A stretch of DNA of 41,531 nucleotides from an uncultured Prevotella sp. (GCA_900314995.1 OMXK01000050.1:1-41531); one strand, 5' to 3'; counted from the first letter of the stretch, positions 26,106 through 35,523 are shown. Notes: generated by a model not told the origin, from the sequence alone. Program-made: numbers and translations.

Positions 26106-26696
26106 TCATTCACACATGGTCATCACCCCCAGCGACTTCAGCACCTGATAGATGCGCTGGATGGGGAGACCCATCACATTATAATAACTCCCGTTCAGGC
26201 CCGTCACGCCGATACAGCCGATCCACTCCTGAATGCCATAGGCGCCCGCCTTGTCGTAAGGCTTGAAGGTCTGGATATAATAGCCAATCTCCTCGTCGGT
26301 AAGCTGTTTGAAAGTGACATCTGTCGTCACGGAGAAACGCCGGTCCTGATCTTTCGCCACCATACACACACCCGTCGTCACCTGATGGGTACGGCCGCTC
26401 AGGGCCTTGAGCATACGCCTGGCATCGGCAGCGTCAGCAGGTTTGCCAAGGATCTCGTCGCCCACAATCACGACTGTATCAGCCGTGATGATCAGTTCGT
26501 CCTCCCCCATCACCTGCCGATAGGCATCAGCCTTCTTGCCGGCGATATAGAGGGCGACCTCGCTCACAGGGGTATCTGCCGGATACGACTCATCGATATC
26601 CTTCAGCACCCTCACCTCGAAAGGCACTCCCAGTCGCGAAAGCAGTTCCTTACGTCGTGGCGAATTACTGGCCAATATGATGTTATAACTCTTCAT
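26106..26696 (-). CDS. maf: Maf-like nucleoside triphosphate pyrophosphatase
   Basis: A house-cleaning enzyme of the Maf/HAM1 fold that hydrolyses dTTP, UTP or modified nucleotides to the monophosphate. The 196-residue protein has the signature ILASNSPRRKELLSRLG at its start, IITADTVVIVGDEILGKP, and GAYGIQEWIG. The YhdE subgroup (dTTP/UTP) is likely from the QEWIG segment. The start at 26696 (MKSYNII) is chosen because the family begins here and a GGGAGAG sits upstream. An ATG 16 codons earlier would overlap kdsC. It is in the operon with kdsC upstream and nadE downstream. Confidence 0.93.
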   Translation of the reverse strand: MKSYNIILASNSPRRKELLSRLGVPFEVRVLKDIDESYPADTPVSEVALYIAGKKADAYRQVMGEDELIITADTVVIVGDEILGKPADAADARRMLKALSGRTHQVTTGVCMVAKDQDRRFSVTTDVTFKQLTDEEIGYYIQTFKPYDKAGAYGIQEWIGCIGVTGLNGSYYNVMGLPIQRIYQVLKSLGVMTMCE

Positions 26697-26710
26697 TCTC
26701 AACTCTCCCA

Positions 26711-27229
26711 TCACCATCCGAAAGCCTTGGCGTTCATCACCCACTTGCCCTGGGCACGAAGCACCTGCTCGATGACATCACGCCCACAGCCGTAGCCACC
26801 CTTGCGGTCGCTCACGTAGAGGCTCGCTTCCTTGATCTCCGGACAGGCATCCTTCGGACAGACAGGACAGCCCACTGTGCGCATAATTTCCAAGTCGGGG
26901 ATATCATCGCCCATATACATCACCTCCTCGTCATTCAGCCCATAACGGGTCTTGAACTCCTGATATTTCTGGATTTTCACCGAACAGCCCGTATAGATAT
27001 CCTCCACGCCCAGACCCTCGTAGCGCACACGGATACTGGGGATATTGGCACCTGTCAGAATCACGATGCGCAGACCGAGCTTTACGGCGAGCTGGATGGC
27101 ATAGCCGTCCTTGATGTTCACCGTTCGAAGGGGCACACCATCAGCACTGAGATTGATCGTCTCAGCACTCAGCACACCGTCGATATCGAAGATGATAGCC
27201 TTGATCTTATTTAAGTCGTAGTTAATCAC
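26711..27229 (-). CDS. kdsC: HAD-family KDO 8-phosphate phosphatase (KdsC-like)
   Basis: A small Mg2+-dependent HAD phosphatase, 172 residues. It hydrolyses 3-deoxy-D-manno-octulosonate 8-phosphate to KDO for lipid A-core synthesis. The nucleophile motif is in IIFDIDGVLS (DxD), motif II in IVILTGANI, and the metal motif in YMGDDIPDLEIM. The protein has the minimal C0-type HAD fold without a cap, which is typical for KdsC, a tetramer. The C-terminus carries GGYGCGRDVIEQVL, another KdsC mark. It sits in an operon 6 bases after the nitroreductase gene. A related phosphatase of the nonulosonate pathway is a less likely alternative. Confidence 0.87.
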   Translation of the reverse strand: MINYDLNKIKAIIFDIDGVLSAETINLSADGVPLRTVNIKDGYAIQLAVKLGLRIVILTGANIPSIRVRYEGLGVEDIYTGCSVKIQKYQEFKTRYGLNDEEVMYMGDDIPDLEIMRTVGCPVCPKDACPEIKEASLYVSDRKGGYGCGRDVIEQVLRAQGKWVMNAKAFGW

Positions 27230-27235
27230 TTTCCT

Positions 27236-27763
27236 TCAGAATTTATTCAGATGCACATTCTCCCACTTCAGGCGATCCTCAGCCTGAGGCTTGCGCTCAT
27301 CAGCCCAATGGCCAACGGCCAGGATACAGAGGCAATTCATATTGTCGGGGATGTCGAGCACACCACGGATCACGGTATCAGCCGTAGTACCGTCCTCCAG
27401 ACCGCGACCACGCATCTGGATCCAACAAGAGCCCAGTCCCAGGTCTTCAGCCTGATACTGCATGGAGATGGCTGCTATCGAACCATCCTCCACCCAACAG
27501 TCGTTCTGCATGGGGTCGCCCAGTACCACGATGGCCACAGGGGCATCCTTCAGGAACTGTGAACCGAGGTTCTTCGCATCAGCCAGTTTCTCCAGGTCGA
27601 GCTTGTCGTCGACAACGACAAACTGCCAGGCACGCTGACCTTTCGATGTCGGCGACATCAGGGCTGCACGGAGTATTAACTTGAGGTCTTCAGGATCGAT
27701 CTCCTCATTCGTAAACTTACGATGACTGCGCCGCTGCTGGGCTAAATCTTTAAATGACATCAT
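27236..27763 (-). CDS. Nitroreductase family protein
   Basis: An FMN-dependent oxidoreductase of the nitroreductase fold, about 175 residues. The FMN-binding RRSHRKFTNEEI lies near the N-terminus and LMSPTSKGQRAWQFVVV follows. VAIVVLGDP and GLGSCWIQMRG are in the middle, and the C-terminal LCILAVGHWADER. The physiological substrate of such enzymes is usually unknown (quinones, nitroaromatics or enones). The start is ATG 27763 or 27760. The longer frame from 27796 lies upstream of the -7 box and is excluded. It is the first gene of the four-gene operon. Confidence 0.88.
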   Translation of the reverse strand: MMSFKDLAQQRRSHRKFTNEEIDPEDLKLILRAALMSPTSKGQRAWQFVVVDDKLDLEKLADAKNLGSQFLKDAPVAIVVLGDPMQNDCWVEDGSIAAISMQYQAEDLGLGSCWIQMRGRGLEDGTTADTVIRGVLDIPDNMNCLCILAVGHWADERKPQAEDRLKWENVHLNKF

Positions 27764-27785
27764 AGTAGGAATCGTTAATTCGGTG

Positions 27786-27816
27786 CAAAGGTACACATTT
27801 TTTCAATAATCTCAAA
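27786..27816 (-). promoter_or_regulatory. Promoter of the nitroreductase-kdsC-maf-nadE operon
   Basis: Minus strand: TTTG (27813-27816), 19 bases, TACCTTTG (27786-27793). About 22 bases separate it from the ATG at 27763. Confidence 0.65.
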
Positions 27817-27830
27817 AAAATTCAAATTTA

Positions 27831-27862
27831 TTTGGTTTTTTAGTTGATTTATACTAATTTTG
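27831..27862 (+). promoter_or_regulatory. Promoter of the GNAT-like gene, giving a near-leaderless transcript
   Basis: TTTG (27831-27834), 20 bases, TAATTTTG (27855-27862). Only 5 bases separate the -7 box from the ATG at 27868, so the message is predicted to begin at or next to its start codon. Confidence 0.55.
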
Positions 27863-27867
27863 TCACC

Positions 27868-28845
27868 ATGAATGGACTGACGACGAGGATTTACCGGAAT
27901 TGTAAGGACCTGCCGGAGCTGGAGGAGAGCAATTTCTTCCATAGTCGTCAGTTGTTTGAAATCTTGCTGAATACACCCCGACAGAAACCTTATCTGGTGG
28001 TGACGACAGACGGGACTGGGCGCGTGGTGAGCCATCTGCTGGGCATCATGCGCATCCGCACATTCTGGCTGCCGCCATTCCTGCTAGTGCATGCCCGCGT
28101 GCTCAGCGAGGGGTTCTATGCGGCGTGTGAGTATTCGAAGGAAGACCTGATGGCCGAGATGCTCGGTGCCCTGACTCAGCGCCTGGGCAACTGGGTGCTC
28201 TACATCGAGGTGAGTAACCTGAGCCAGAAGATGCTGGGTTACAAACAACTCAGGAAGTTGGGTTTCTACCCTGTCCACTGGATGAGTATCCATAACTCTC
28301 TCCATAGTCATGCACCTGAGGAACGGATTACCCCGAAGATGCAGAAGCGCATCGACGCATCGCACGCCAAGGGAGTGGTTACGGAGGTTGTCAGAAACGA
28401 GGAGGACTTTCAGGCTTTCGAGAAACTGCTGCGCCGTCATAACATCCTGAAGCCTAAGCGGTTTATCCCTGACTCACAGTTTTTCAGACAGTTGATGAAC
28501 AGCGACTATGCCCGCCTGTTCGTGACCAAGTATCATGGAAAAGTGATTGGCTGTTGTGTGTGTGCCTATAGTAACGGGAATGCCTATCTCTGGTATTCTG
28601 CCTTCAGAAGAAAGACGTATATGCACCTGCATCCTGATGTAATCACCGTGTGGGATGCGATGAAGGATGCCTACGACAGAGGGTATAAGCACATGTGCTT
28701 CCTCGATGTAGGACTGCCATTCAAGAATAATCCATTCCGCGAGTTCATCCTGAGCTTCGGCGGAAAGGAACAGAGCACTTACCGTTGGTTCCGATTCTCC
28801 ATCAAGTGGGTGAACAAGCTGCTGGCTTGGATCTATCGGGAATAA
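27868..28845 (+). CDS. GNAT/FemAB-like acyltransferase domain protein
   Basis: A 325-residue cytoplasmic protein with two GNAT-like halves, the arrangement of FemAB-type or mycothiol-synthase-like proteins. The N-terminal half has PYLVVTTDG, GRVVSHLLGI and LYIEVSNLSQKMLGYKQLRKLGF. The C-terminal half has YARLFVTKYHGKVIGCCVCAY, NAYLWYSAFRR and YKHMCFLDVG, then the ending FGGKEQSTYRWFRFSIKWVNKLL. The ending resembles peptidoglycan-branching or lipid-linked aminoacyl transferases, but I cannot name a substrate. The ATG at 27868 is used because the earlier one at 27844 lies upstream of the promoter -7 box. Confidence 0.7.
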   Translation: MNGLTTRIYRNCKDLPELEESNFFHSRQLFEILLNTPRQKPYLVVTTDGTGRVVSHLLGIMRIRTFWLPPFLLVHARVLSEGFYAACEYSKEDLMAEMLGALTQRLGNWVLYIEVSNLSQKMLGYKQLRKLGFYPVHWMSIHNSLHSHAPEERITPKMQKRIDASHAKGVVTEVVRNEEDFQAFEKLLRRHNILKPKRFIPDSQFFRQLMNSDYARLFVTKYHGKVIGCCVCAYSNGNAYLWYSAFRRKTYMHLHPDVITVWDAMKDAYDRGYKHMCFLDVGLPFKNNPFREFILSFGGKEQSTYRWFRFSIKWVNKLLAWIYRE

Positions 28846-28854
28846 ACAGATCTG

Positions 28855-29139
28855 CTATTGTTTTCCCGACATCATCTTCTCTACTTCATAGTTATTGGCG
28901 TTCATATTTATGCTTCGTTCTTTGGGGATATCGGGTATTTCAATCAGCCCACCACCATCATCCATCCAATCAGATTCTTGTTCCTCTTCTAAGACGACTG
29001 TGTCCTCTTTGGGATAGATAAACTCTATCCGGGCCGAGTCGTACTGGTAACGCTCGTAGGCACGCTGGTTTGCATTTCCGCCACACCCCAGGAACGTCAG
29101 TGCGAAGAGGGTTATCGCCAGAAGGCCAAATATCTTCAT
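28855..29139 (-). CDS. Small lipoprotein, unknown function
   Basis: A 94-residue lipoprotein: signal MKIFGLLAITLFALTFLGC (lipidation at C19), then GGNANQRAYERYQYDSARIE. A strongly acidic middle (DTVVLEEEQESDWMDDGGG) and a Asn/Met-rich end follow. No known domain is recognised. It lies 25 bases downstream of relA on the same strand and is probably co-transcribed. It converges with the GNAT-like gene, with 9 bases between stops and no obvious terminator. Confidence 0.7.
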   Translation of the reverse strand: MKIFGLLAITLFALTFLGCGGNANQRAYERYQYDSARIEFIYPKEDTVVLEEEQESDWMDDGGGLIEIPDIPKERSINMNANNYEVEKMMSGKQ

Positions 29140-29164
29140 ATACTGTTGGTTATTAGTCAGTTAT

Positions 29165-31237
29165 TTATATTCGTTCTACTTGTTTCACGCCCTTCACAGT
29201 GCGCAGTTTCTTAATCAATTGTTCTAGTCGCGAGGTATCTTCCAGCATCACGACGAGGTTTCCACTGAACAGTCCGTCGTGGGAGTCGATATTAATCGAG
29301 CGCAAGACGAGGCGCTCATCCTTGGAGATGATACTCGTAAGATTGTTCACGATACCGATATCGTCATTTCCGATTACTCGGAGGGTGATGCTATACTGAG
29401 AAGCCCCTTTCCCACTCCACCGGGCCTTCACTACCCGATAGCCATAGCGACGGCGCAGTTCGGGGGCATTCGGACAGTCCTGACGATGGATCTTAATACC
29501 GCCGTTGATCGTGACAAATCCGAAGATGGGATCGCCATAGATAGGATGGCAGCAACGAGCCAACTGATAGTCGAGTCCCTTCAGGTTGCGGTCGATGACC
29601 AGTGTATCGTCAGAAATACCTTGATTCAAGCCAGGAATCTTCGAATCATCGAGCTCGAACTCACTGGCAGAACGGGCCTGATTATCGCCCGTAATGGTCT
29701 TCTCGCCATCACGCACCTCTATATATTTTTCAATGACGGCATTCACGTCGAGCGTACCGTCGGCTATCTGCTTGTAGAAATCGCTCACTTCCTTGAAGCC
29801 CATCTTCTTGATGACATGGAACATGGTGGACTCATCCTGCTCGATCTTGCGGTTCTTGAACTTCCGTTCGAGCATCTCCTTGGCAAAGAGCCCTTCCTTC
29901 ACCTGGGTCTCTTTCAGAGCCAGACGAATCTTCGACTTGGCGCGCGAAGTCTTGACGATTGACAGCCATTCCTGACGTGGTTTCTGCGAAGAAGAGGTCA
30001 GTATCTCCACCTGGTCACCACTCTTGAGCAACTGACGGATGCTAACCACACGCCCGTTAATTCGACCGCCCGTACACTGGTTGCCGATTTTAGAGTGGAT
30101 ATGATAGGCAAAGTCGAGTACGGTGGCACCTACGGGGAATTTGAAGAGGTCGCCTCGCGGAGTGAACACAAAGACTTCATCTTCATACAGATCCATCTTA
30201 AACTGGTCCATCGCCTCCATACCTTCGGCATTCTCGAGCATTGAGCGGATATTCGTGAGCCACTCGTCGAGGCCAGTCTCGCCTTTCACGCCCTTGTAGC
30301 GCCAGTGGGCAGCCACACCGCGCTCGGCAATCTCGTCCATACGTTCTGTACGGATCTGCACCTCCACCCATTTCTGTTCCGGGCCGAGCACTGTGATATG
30401 CAGACTCTCATAGCCATTAGACTTCGGTACAGAGAGCCAGTCGCGCAGACGCTTCGGGTTAGGTTGATACATATCTGTCACAATCGAATAAGCCTGCCAG
30501 CACTGCATCTTCTCCTTATCCTCAGGACAGTCGATGATGATACGGATGGCAAACAGGTCGTAGATACCTTCAAAGCCACATTTCTGTTTCTTCATCTTCT
30601 CCCAGATGGAATGGATGGACTTTGTGCGACCCTTTATGTGACAGTTGATGCCTGCAGCCTTCACTTTCTCTTCTACTGGTTTGATAAAAGCAGCGATATA
30701 CGCATCACGCGAGGCTTTCGTTTCGTTCAGCTTCTCACGGATCATGTAATACGCATCGTGCTCCATGTATTTCAGCGACAGATCCTCCAGCTCGCTCTTC
30801 AGTTTATAGAGACCGAGTTTATGGGCCAGAGGTGCATAAAGATAGGCCGCTTCCTGAGATACCTCCATCTTAGCCTCCAGATTCTTCGTATCGCGAATCT
30901 GGCGCATCAGGTTCACACGGTCGGCAATCATGATGAGGATCACGCGCATATCCTCTGCAAACGACAGGAGCAGGTTGCGGAAGTTCTCACTCTCAATCAC
31001 AGGATTCTTCAGATAGAGTTGCTGGATACGATTCAAGCCGTGCAGGATGCGTGCCACCTGTGGGCCATGTTCTGCCTCAACGGCCTCAATGGTCGTGTGT
31101 CCTGCCTCGATCTCGGGGATGAGATACACGGCTTCGATAGCCTCCCCCTTCAGTCCGATTTCCTCTTCCAGGATCTCTGCCGTCTGGGCCGCCATGCGCT
31201 TCTTTTCTTCGTATGTAAAAGCAAACAAATCTGCCAT
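29165..31237 (-). CDS. relA: RelA/SpoT family (p)ppGpp synthetase with a degenerate hydrolase domain
   Basis: A long RSH enzyme, 690 residues, that makes the starvation alarmone (p)ppGpp on the ribosome. Domain order: degenerate HD (about 1-150), synthetase (about 200-315), TGS (about 355-415), zinc-finger (with RCCHPIYGD) and C-terminal ACT. The HD residues are lost: the HDVVED site reads LIPEIEAG (39-46), the first HP histidine is absent, and LHNMR reads VNLMR. The synthetase keeps YDLFAIRI, NGYESLHITV and EVQIRTERMDEIAERGVAAHW. The substrate-loop motif is RLRD (263-266), closer to the RxKD of bifunctional enzymes than to the ExDD of RelA. The start at 31237 follows the -7 box at 31256-31263; the longer frame starts upstream of it. 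Confidence 0.92.
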   Translation of the reverse strand: MADLFAFTYEEKKRMAAQTAEILEEEIGLKGEAIEAVYLIPEIEAGHTTIEAVEAEHGPQVARILHGLNRIQQLYLKNPVIESENFRNLLLSFAEDMRVILIMIADRVNLMRQIRDTKNLEAKMEVSQEAAYLYAPLAHKLGLYKLKSELEDLSLKYMEHDAYYMIREKLNETKASRDAYIAAFIKPVEEKVKAAGINCHIKGRTKSIHSIWEKMKKQKCGFEGIYDLFAIRIIIDCPEDKEKMQCWQAYSIVTDMYQPNPKRLRDWLSVPKSNGYESLHITVLGPEQKWVEVQIRTERMDEIAERGVAAHWRYKGVKGETGLDEWLTNIRSMLENAEGMEAMDQFKMDLYEDEVFVFTPRGDLFKFPVGATVLDFAYHIHSKIGNQCTGGRINGRVVSIRQLLKSGDQVEILTSSSQKPRQEWLSIVKTSRAKSKIRLALKETQVKEGLFAKEMLERKFKNRKIEQDESTMFHVIKKMGFKEVSDFYKQIADGTLDVNAVIEKYIEVRDGEKTITGDNQARSASEFELDDSKIPGLNQGISDDTLVIDRNLKGLDYQLARCCHPIYGDPIFGFVTINGGIKIHRQDCPNAPELRRRYGYRVVKARWSGKGASQYSITLRVIGNDDIGIVNNLTSIISKDERLVLRSINIDSHDGLFSGNLVVMLEDTSRLEQLIKKLRTVKGVKQVERI

Positions 31238-31255
31238 TCTGTACAAAATTTGAGG

Positions 31256-31263
31256 CAAAGATA
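31256..31263 (-). promoter_or_regulatory. -7 box of relA
   Basis: TATCTTTG on the minus strand, 19 bases before the ATG at 31237. It excludes the frame extension to 31288. No clear -33 box. Confidence 0.5.
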
Positions 31264-31305
31264 CAATTTTCTCTGAATTTATTCGCATTTTTTGGAAAAA
31301 GTTTG

Positions 31306-31313
31306 TATTTTTG
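31306..31313 (+). promoter_or_regulatory. -7 box of the DUF4301 gene
   Basis: TATTTTTG lies 41 bases before the ATG at 31354, divergent from the relA box; no clear -33 box. Confidence 0.45.
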
Positions 31314-31353
31314 CACGAAGATTATACGTAAAACTAATTAAAACCACTGTAAT

Positions 31354-32853
31354 ATGTTATCACAACAAGATCTAAAACAGATTGCTCAGAAGGGTATTAC
31401 CCTGAAGCAAATTGAGAATCAACTGAATGAATTTAAGACTGGTTTCCCCTTCCTGAAGCTCGAGGCTGCCGCTAGTATCGGTCGCGGCATTATTGCCCCT
31501 GATGCTGCTGAGCGCAAGCAGTACGAGGACATCTGGAACGCCTACAAGGCAGAGGGCAAGCGCGTGGTGAAGTTTGTACCTGCCTCGGGTGCTGCCAGCC
31601 GTATGTTTAAGAATATGTTCGCTTTTGTGGATGCCGACTACGATGTACCAACTACCGATTTCGAGAAGAAGTACTTTGACTCCATCGAGAAGTTCGCTTT
31701 CTACGATGCGCTCGATGCTGCCTGCCAGAAGAACGAAGGCAAGGGCATCAAGGCGCTCATCGCCGATGGCAACTACAAGGCTGTGGCTGCCAACATGCTG
31801 AAGGCCGATGGTCTGAACTACGGTCAGCTGCCGAAGGGCCTGCTGCTCTTCCACAAGTACCCCGAGGGGCCGCGCACACCGATGGAGGAACATCTCGTAG
31901 AGGGTGCCCTCTATGCCGCTTCAAACGGTGAGGCCCACGTTCACTTTACCGTCTCTCACGAGCACATGGAGCTCTTCAAGGCCAAGGTGGCTGAGAAGGC
32001 TGACATGTTCGCCAAGAAATACGGCATCAAGTACGACATCACCTTCTCTGAGCAGAAGCCTTCGACGGATACGGTTGCCGCTAATCCAGACAACACCCCA
32101 TTCCGCAATGATGACGGCAGTCTGCTTTTCCGCCCGGGTGGACATGGTGCGCTCATCGAGAACCTCAACGAGATCGAGGCCGATGTGATCTTCATCAAGA
32201 ACATCGACAATGTGGTGCCCGATCGTCTGAAGCCCGAGACTGTAGAATGGAAACAGGTGATTGCCGGTGTGCTCGTCAGCCTGCAGAAGAAGGCCTTCGA
32301 ATATCTGCGTCTGCTCGACGCCGGAGCAACGGATGCCCAGCTGGAGGAGATTGCCAAGTTCGTCAGCGAGTGTCTCTGCACCGATGCCAAGGGCAAGAAG
32401 GTCGATGCTGCCTATCTGCGTGAGAAGCTGAACCGTCCGATGCGTGTCTGTGGCGTCGTGAAGAATGTGGGCGAACCTGGCGGTGGCCCGTTCCTCACCT
32501 ACAACCAGGACGGCACTGTCAGCCTGCAGATCCTCGAGAGTTCTCAGATCGACACCAACAACGAGGCTTATATGAAGATGTTCACCCAGGGTACGCACTT
32601 CAACCCCGTAGACCTCGTCTGCGCTGTGAAGGACTACCAGGGCAAGCCATTCAACCTGCCCGAATTCGTTGATAAGACCACTGGTTTCATTTCATCGAAG
32701 TCGAAGGCTGGTAAGGAACTGAAGGCACTGGAGTTGCCTGGACTCTGGAATGGCGCTATGAGCAACTGGAGCACGGTCTTCGTAGAAGTACCGCTGGGCA
32801 CTTTCAACCCCGTAAAGACGGTAAACGATCTGCTCCGCGAGCAGCATCAGTAA
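31354..32853 (+). CDS. DUF4301 domain protein
   Basis: A 499-residue cytoplasmic protein of the DUF4301 family, which is largely restricted to Bacteroidota. Recognisable segments are KRVVKFVPASGAASRMFK (phosphate-loop-like, about 70-87), LLFHKYPEGPRTPMEEHLVEG, FRPGGHGALIENLNEI with IFIKNIDNVVPDR, and RVCGVVKNVGEPGGGPF. The last set has the look of nucleotidyltransferase or sugar-nucleotide pyrophosphorylase motifs (inference); no activity is known to me. It has its own -7 box and terminator, so it is monocistronic. Its codon use resembles that of the well-expressed maeB, gdhA and rpsA genes downstream. Confidence 0.82.
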   Translation: MLSQQDLKQIAQKGITLKQIENQLNEFKTGFPFLKLEAAASIGRGIIAPDAAERKQYEDIWNAYKAEGKRVVKFVPASGAASRMFKNMFAFVDADYDVPTTDFEKKYFDSIEKFAFYDALDAACQKNEGKGIKALIADGNYKAVAANMLKADGLNYGQLPKGLLLFHKYPEGPRTPMEEHLVEGALYAASNGEAHVHFTVSHEHMELFKAKVAEKADMFAKKYGIKYDITFSEQKPSTDTVAANPDNTPFRNDDGSLLFRPGGHGALIENLNEIEADVIFIKNIDNVVPDRLKPETVEWKQVIAGVLVSLQKKAFEYLRLLDAGATDAQLEEIAKFVSECLCTDAKGKKVDAAYLREKLNRPMRVCGVVKNVGEPGGGPFLTYNQDGTVSLQILESSQIDTNNEAYMKMFTQGTHFNPVDLVCAVKDYQGKPFNLPEFVDKTTGFISSKSKAGKELKALELPGLWNGAMSNWSTVFVEVPLGTFNPVKTVNDLLREQHQ

Positions 32854-32857
32854 AGAA

Positions 32858-32890
32858 AAAGGGCCGACCTCCGAGGCCAGCCCTTTATTA
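32858..32890 (+). terminator. Terminator of the DUF4301 gene
   Basis: AAAGGGC/GCCCTTT stem with an inner CCTC/GAGG helix, ending in TTTATTATT, 4 bases after the stop. Confidence 0.75.
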
Positions 32891-32976
32891 TTCGTTGTTT
32901 TTTTGCATATTCATACAAAATCAATTTTAAAGATACAAAAAAACAAAAAAACTGAATGTATTTCAAAGGATTTTTG

Positions 32977-32984
32977 TAATTTTG
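32977..32984 (+). promoter_or_regulatory. -7 box of maeB
   Basis: TAATTTTG, 43 bases before the maeB ATG. The surrounding sequence is very A/T-rich; no clear -33 box. Confidence 0.5.
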
Positions 32985-33027
32985 CGAGCGATTTTCAGAA
33001 ATAACAACAAATAACGGATAATACACT

Positions 33028-35331
33028 ATGGTAAAGATCTCGAAAGAAGCCGCTCTTGAATACCACGAGAGTGGTCGTCCTGGCAAAATTGAAGTAAAGC
33101 CCACGAAGGCTTATCGTACACAAACCGACCTCTCATTAGCTTACTCTCCTGGCGTTGCATTTCCTTGTCTGGAAATTCAGGAAGACCCTGATGCAGCTTA
33201 CAAATACACGGATAAGGGCAACCTCGTTGCCGTGATCTCCAATGGTACAGCCGTGCTCGGTCTGGGCGACATCGGCGCCATGAGCGGCAAACCTGTGATG
33301 GAAGGTAAGGGACTGCTTTTCAAAATCTATGGTGGTATCGACGTGTTTGATATCGAGGTGGCCGAGAAGGATCCAGAGAAGTTCTGCGAGGCTGTTGAGC
33401 GTATCGCCCCCACCTTTGGCGGTATCAACCTCGAGGACATCAAGGCGCCTGAGTGCTTCTATATCGAGGATCGTCTGAAGAAGAGCCTCGACATCCCCGT
33501 GATGCACGACGACCAGCATGGTACGGCCATCATCTCGGCTGCTGGTCTGAAGAACGCCATGGAGGTGATCGGCAAGGACATCAAGAAAGTGAAGATCGTC
33601 GTCAACGGTGCCGGTGCTGCCGCCATCTCATGTACGAAACTCTATATGGCCATCGGCGCACAGAAGGAAAACATCGTGATGCTCGACTCGAAAGGCGTGA
33701 TCTCTACCGAGCGTCAGGATCTCAACGAGCAGAAGAAGTTCTTCGCTACCTCGCGTACCGATATCCACACCCTCGCCGAGGCAGTGAAGGATGCCGACGT
33801 GTTCGTGGGTCTCTCAAAGGGCAACGTGCTGTCGAAGGATATGGTGAAGAGCATGGCAAAGGATCCCGTGATCTTCGCACTGGCCAACCCCGTACCTGAG
33901 ATCTCATACGAGGATGCCATGGAGGCACGTCCCGACGTACTGATGTCTACCGGACGTACGGACTATCCCAATCAGATCAACAATGTCATCGGCTTCCCCT
34001 ACATCTTCCGTGGTGCACTCGACGTGCATGCCACAGCTATCAACGAGGAGATGAAACTTGCTGCCGTCCATGCCATCGCCGACCTGGCCAAGCAGCCTGT
34101 GCCCGACGTAGTGAACGATGTCTACAAGGTGAACAACCTGACTTTCGGCCGTAACTACTTTATCCCGAAGCCCGTTGACCCGCGTCTGATTACCGAGGTC
34201 AGCTCTGCTGTGGCCAAGGCTGCCATCGAGAGTGGGGTGGCTCGTAAGAAGATTGAGAACTGGGAAGAATACAAGGATTCACTCAGCGTGTTGCTGGGTC
34301 AGGAAACCAAACTCACACAGAAGCTGTATGCTACTGCCGCTGCCCACCCGCAGCGCGTGGTTTTTGCCGAGGCTGTTCACCCCACCATGCTGAAGGCTGC
34401 CGTACAGGCCAAGTCGGAAGGCATCTGCCAACCCATTCTGCTGGGTAACGACGAGGTGATTGCCAAACTCGCCAAGAGTCTCGACCTGAATCTCGACGGC
34501 ATCGAGATTGTCAACCTGCGCCACCCCTCCGAGCAGGAGCGCCGTGAGCGTTATGCCCGCATCCTCACTGAGAAACGCCAGCGCGATGGCTACACCTTCC
34601 AGGAAGCCAACGACAAGATGTTCGAGCGCAACTACTTCGGTATGATGATGGTTGAGACAGGTGAGGCCGACGCTTTCATCACTGGTCTTTATACTAAATA
34701 CTCCAACACCATCAAGGTTGTCAACGAGGTGATTGGTATCCGTCCGGAATACAAGCATTTCGGCACAATGCATATCATCAACTCTCCAAAGGGAACCTAT
34801 TATATAGCCGATACACTGGTGAACGAGAATCCTGACAAAGAGACCCTGGTTGATATCGCCAAACTGGCTGCTACAGCTGTACGTTTCTTCAACGAGAAGC
34901 CAGTGATCGGCATGGTGAGCCACTCTAACTTCGGCAGTAGCCAGAGCGACGGTGCCAAGAAGGTGAAATATGCCACTGAGGAGATGCAGCGCCTCTACCC
35001 CGACCTGCTCATCGACGGTGAGATGCAGCTGGGCTTTGCACTCGACAATGAACTGCGCGACCAGGAGTATCCCTTTACTAAGGTGAAGGGCAAGAAGGTA
35101 AACACGCTCGTGTTCCCCAACCTGACCTCTGCACGCTCTTCTTACAAGATGCTCCAGATGCTGGGAAGCGATGCCGAGATTATCGGCCCGATCCAGATGG
35201 GTCTGAACAAGCCGATCCATTTCATCGACTTCGGCGCCAGCGTGCGCGACGTTGTGAACATCGTGGCTGTGGCTACCATCGACGCCTATGTCGACAAGAT
35301 CAAGAAGAAGCTCAACGCACTCGGTAAGTAA
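33028..35331 (+). CDS. maeB: NADP-dependent malic enzyme with C-terminal phosphotransacetylase-like domain
   Basis: It decarboxylates malate to pyruvate, yielding NADPH, and connects the C4 branch to pyruvate. The 767-residue protein is the large MaeB form. The N-terminal malic-enzyme domain has [29 protein letters not shown] and the NAD(P)-binding [14 protein letters not shown]. From about residue 430 a phosphotransacetylase-like domain follows ([16 protein letters not shown] through [20 protein letters not shown]). In enteric MaeB that domain is regulatory and binds acetyl-CoA. It is monocistronic with a strong terminator. Confidence 0.95.
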   Translation: MVKISKEAALEYHESGRPGKIEVKPTKAYRTQTDLSLAYSPGVAFPCLEIQEDPDAAYKYTDKGNLVAVISNGTAVLGLGDIGAMSGKPVMEGKGLLFKIYGGIDVFDIEVAEKDPEKFCEAVERIAPTFGGINLEDIKAPECFYIEDRLKKSLDIPVMHDDQHGTAIISAAGLKNAMEVIGKDIKKVKIVVNGAGAAAISCTKLYMAIGAQKENIVMLDSKGVISTERQDLNEQKKFFATSRTDIHTLAEAVKDADVFVGLSKGNVLSKDMVKSMAKDPVIFALANPVPEISYEDAMEARPDVLMSTGRTDYPNQINNVIGFPYIFRGALDVHATAINEEMKLAAVHAIADLAKQPVPDVVNDVYKVNNLTFGRNYFIPKPVDPRLITEVSSAVAKAAIESGVARKKIENWEEYKDSLSVLLGQETKLTQKLYATAAAHPQRVVFAEAVHPTMLKAAVQAKSEGICQPILLGNDEVIAKLAKSLDLNLDGIEIVNLRHPSEQERRERYARILTEKRQRDGYTFQEANDKMFERNYFGMMMVETGEADAFITGLYTKYSNTIKVVNEVIGIRPEYKHFGTMHIINSPKGTYYIADTLVNENPDKETLVDIAKLAATAVRFFNEKPVIGMVSHSNFGSSQSDGAKKVKYATEEMQRLYPDLLIDGEMQLGFALDNELRDQEYPFTKVKGKKVNTLVFPNLTSARSSYKMLQMLGSDAEIIGPIQMGLNKPIHFIDFGASVRDVVNIVAVATIDAYVDKIKKKLNALGK

Positions 35332-35356
35332 ACTTACACCTTATTATATTTATAGG

Positions 35357-35389
35357 GAGTCGTATCCGCCTGGGTACGACTCTTTTTTT
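35357..35389 (+). terminator. Terminator of maeB
   Basis: Perfect 8-bp stem GAGTCGTA (35357-35364) with TACGACTC (35375-35382) followed by seven T residues. Confidence 0.85.
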
Positions 35390-35492
35390 GTGTTCGGGCA
35401 CAAATGACGCTCCCCGATTTTACCTTTTGCCTTGATTTATGTCAATTAAGTGGCAAAACGTAAGCGTTTTCGTGATTTTTCTGACGAAATGT

Positions 35493-35523
35493 TTTGTTTT
35501 AATTGATTTTTGCTGTAATTTTG
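35493..35523 (+). promoter_or_regulatory. Consensus promoter of gdhA
   Basis: TTTG (35493-35496), 19 bases, TAATTTTG (35516-35523). It gives a leader of about 50 bases before the ATG at 35581. Confidence 0.65.

Noticed and set aside
35451-35465. Possible third sigma-54 site upstream of gdhA (TGGCA and GC with 10 bases between GG and GC)
   Set aside because: The -12 element reads TAAGC rather than TTGC, and a perfect housekeeping promoter lies downstream at 35493-35523. Too weak to call, though gdhA would be a sensible target.
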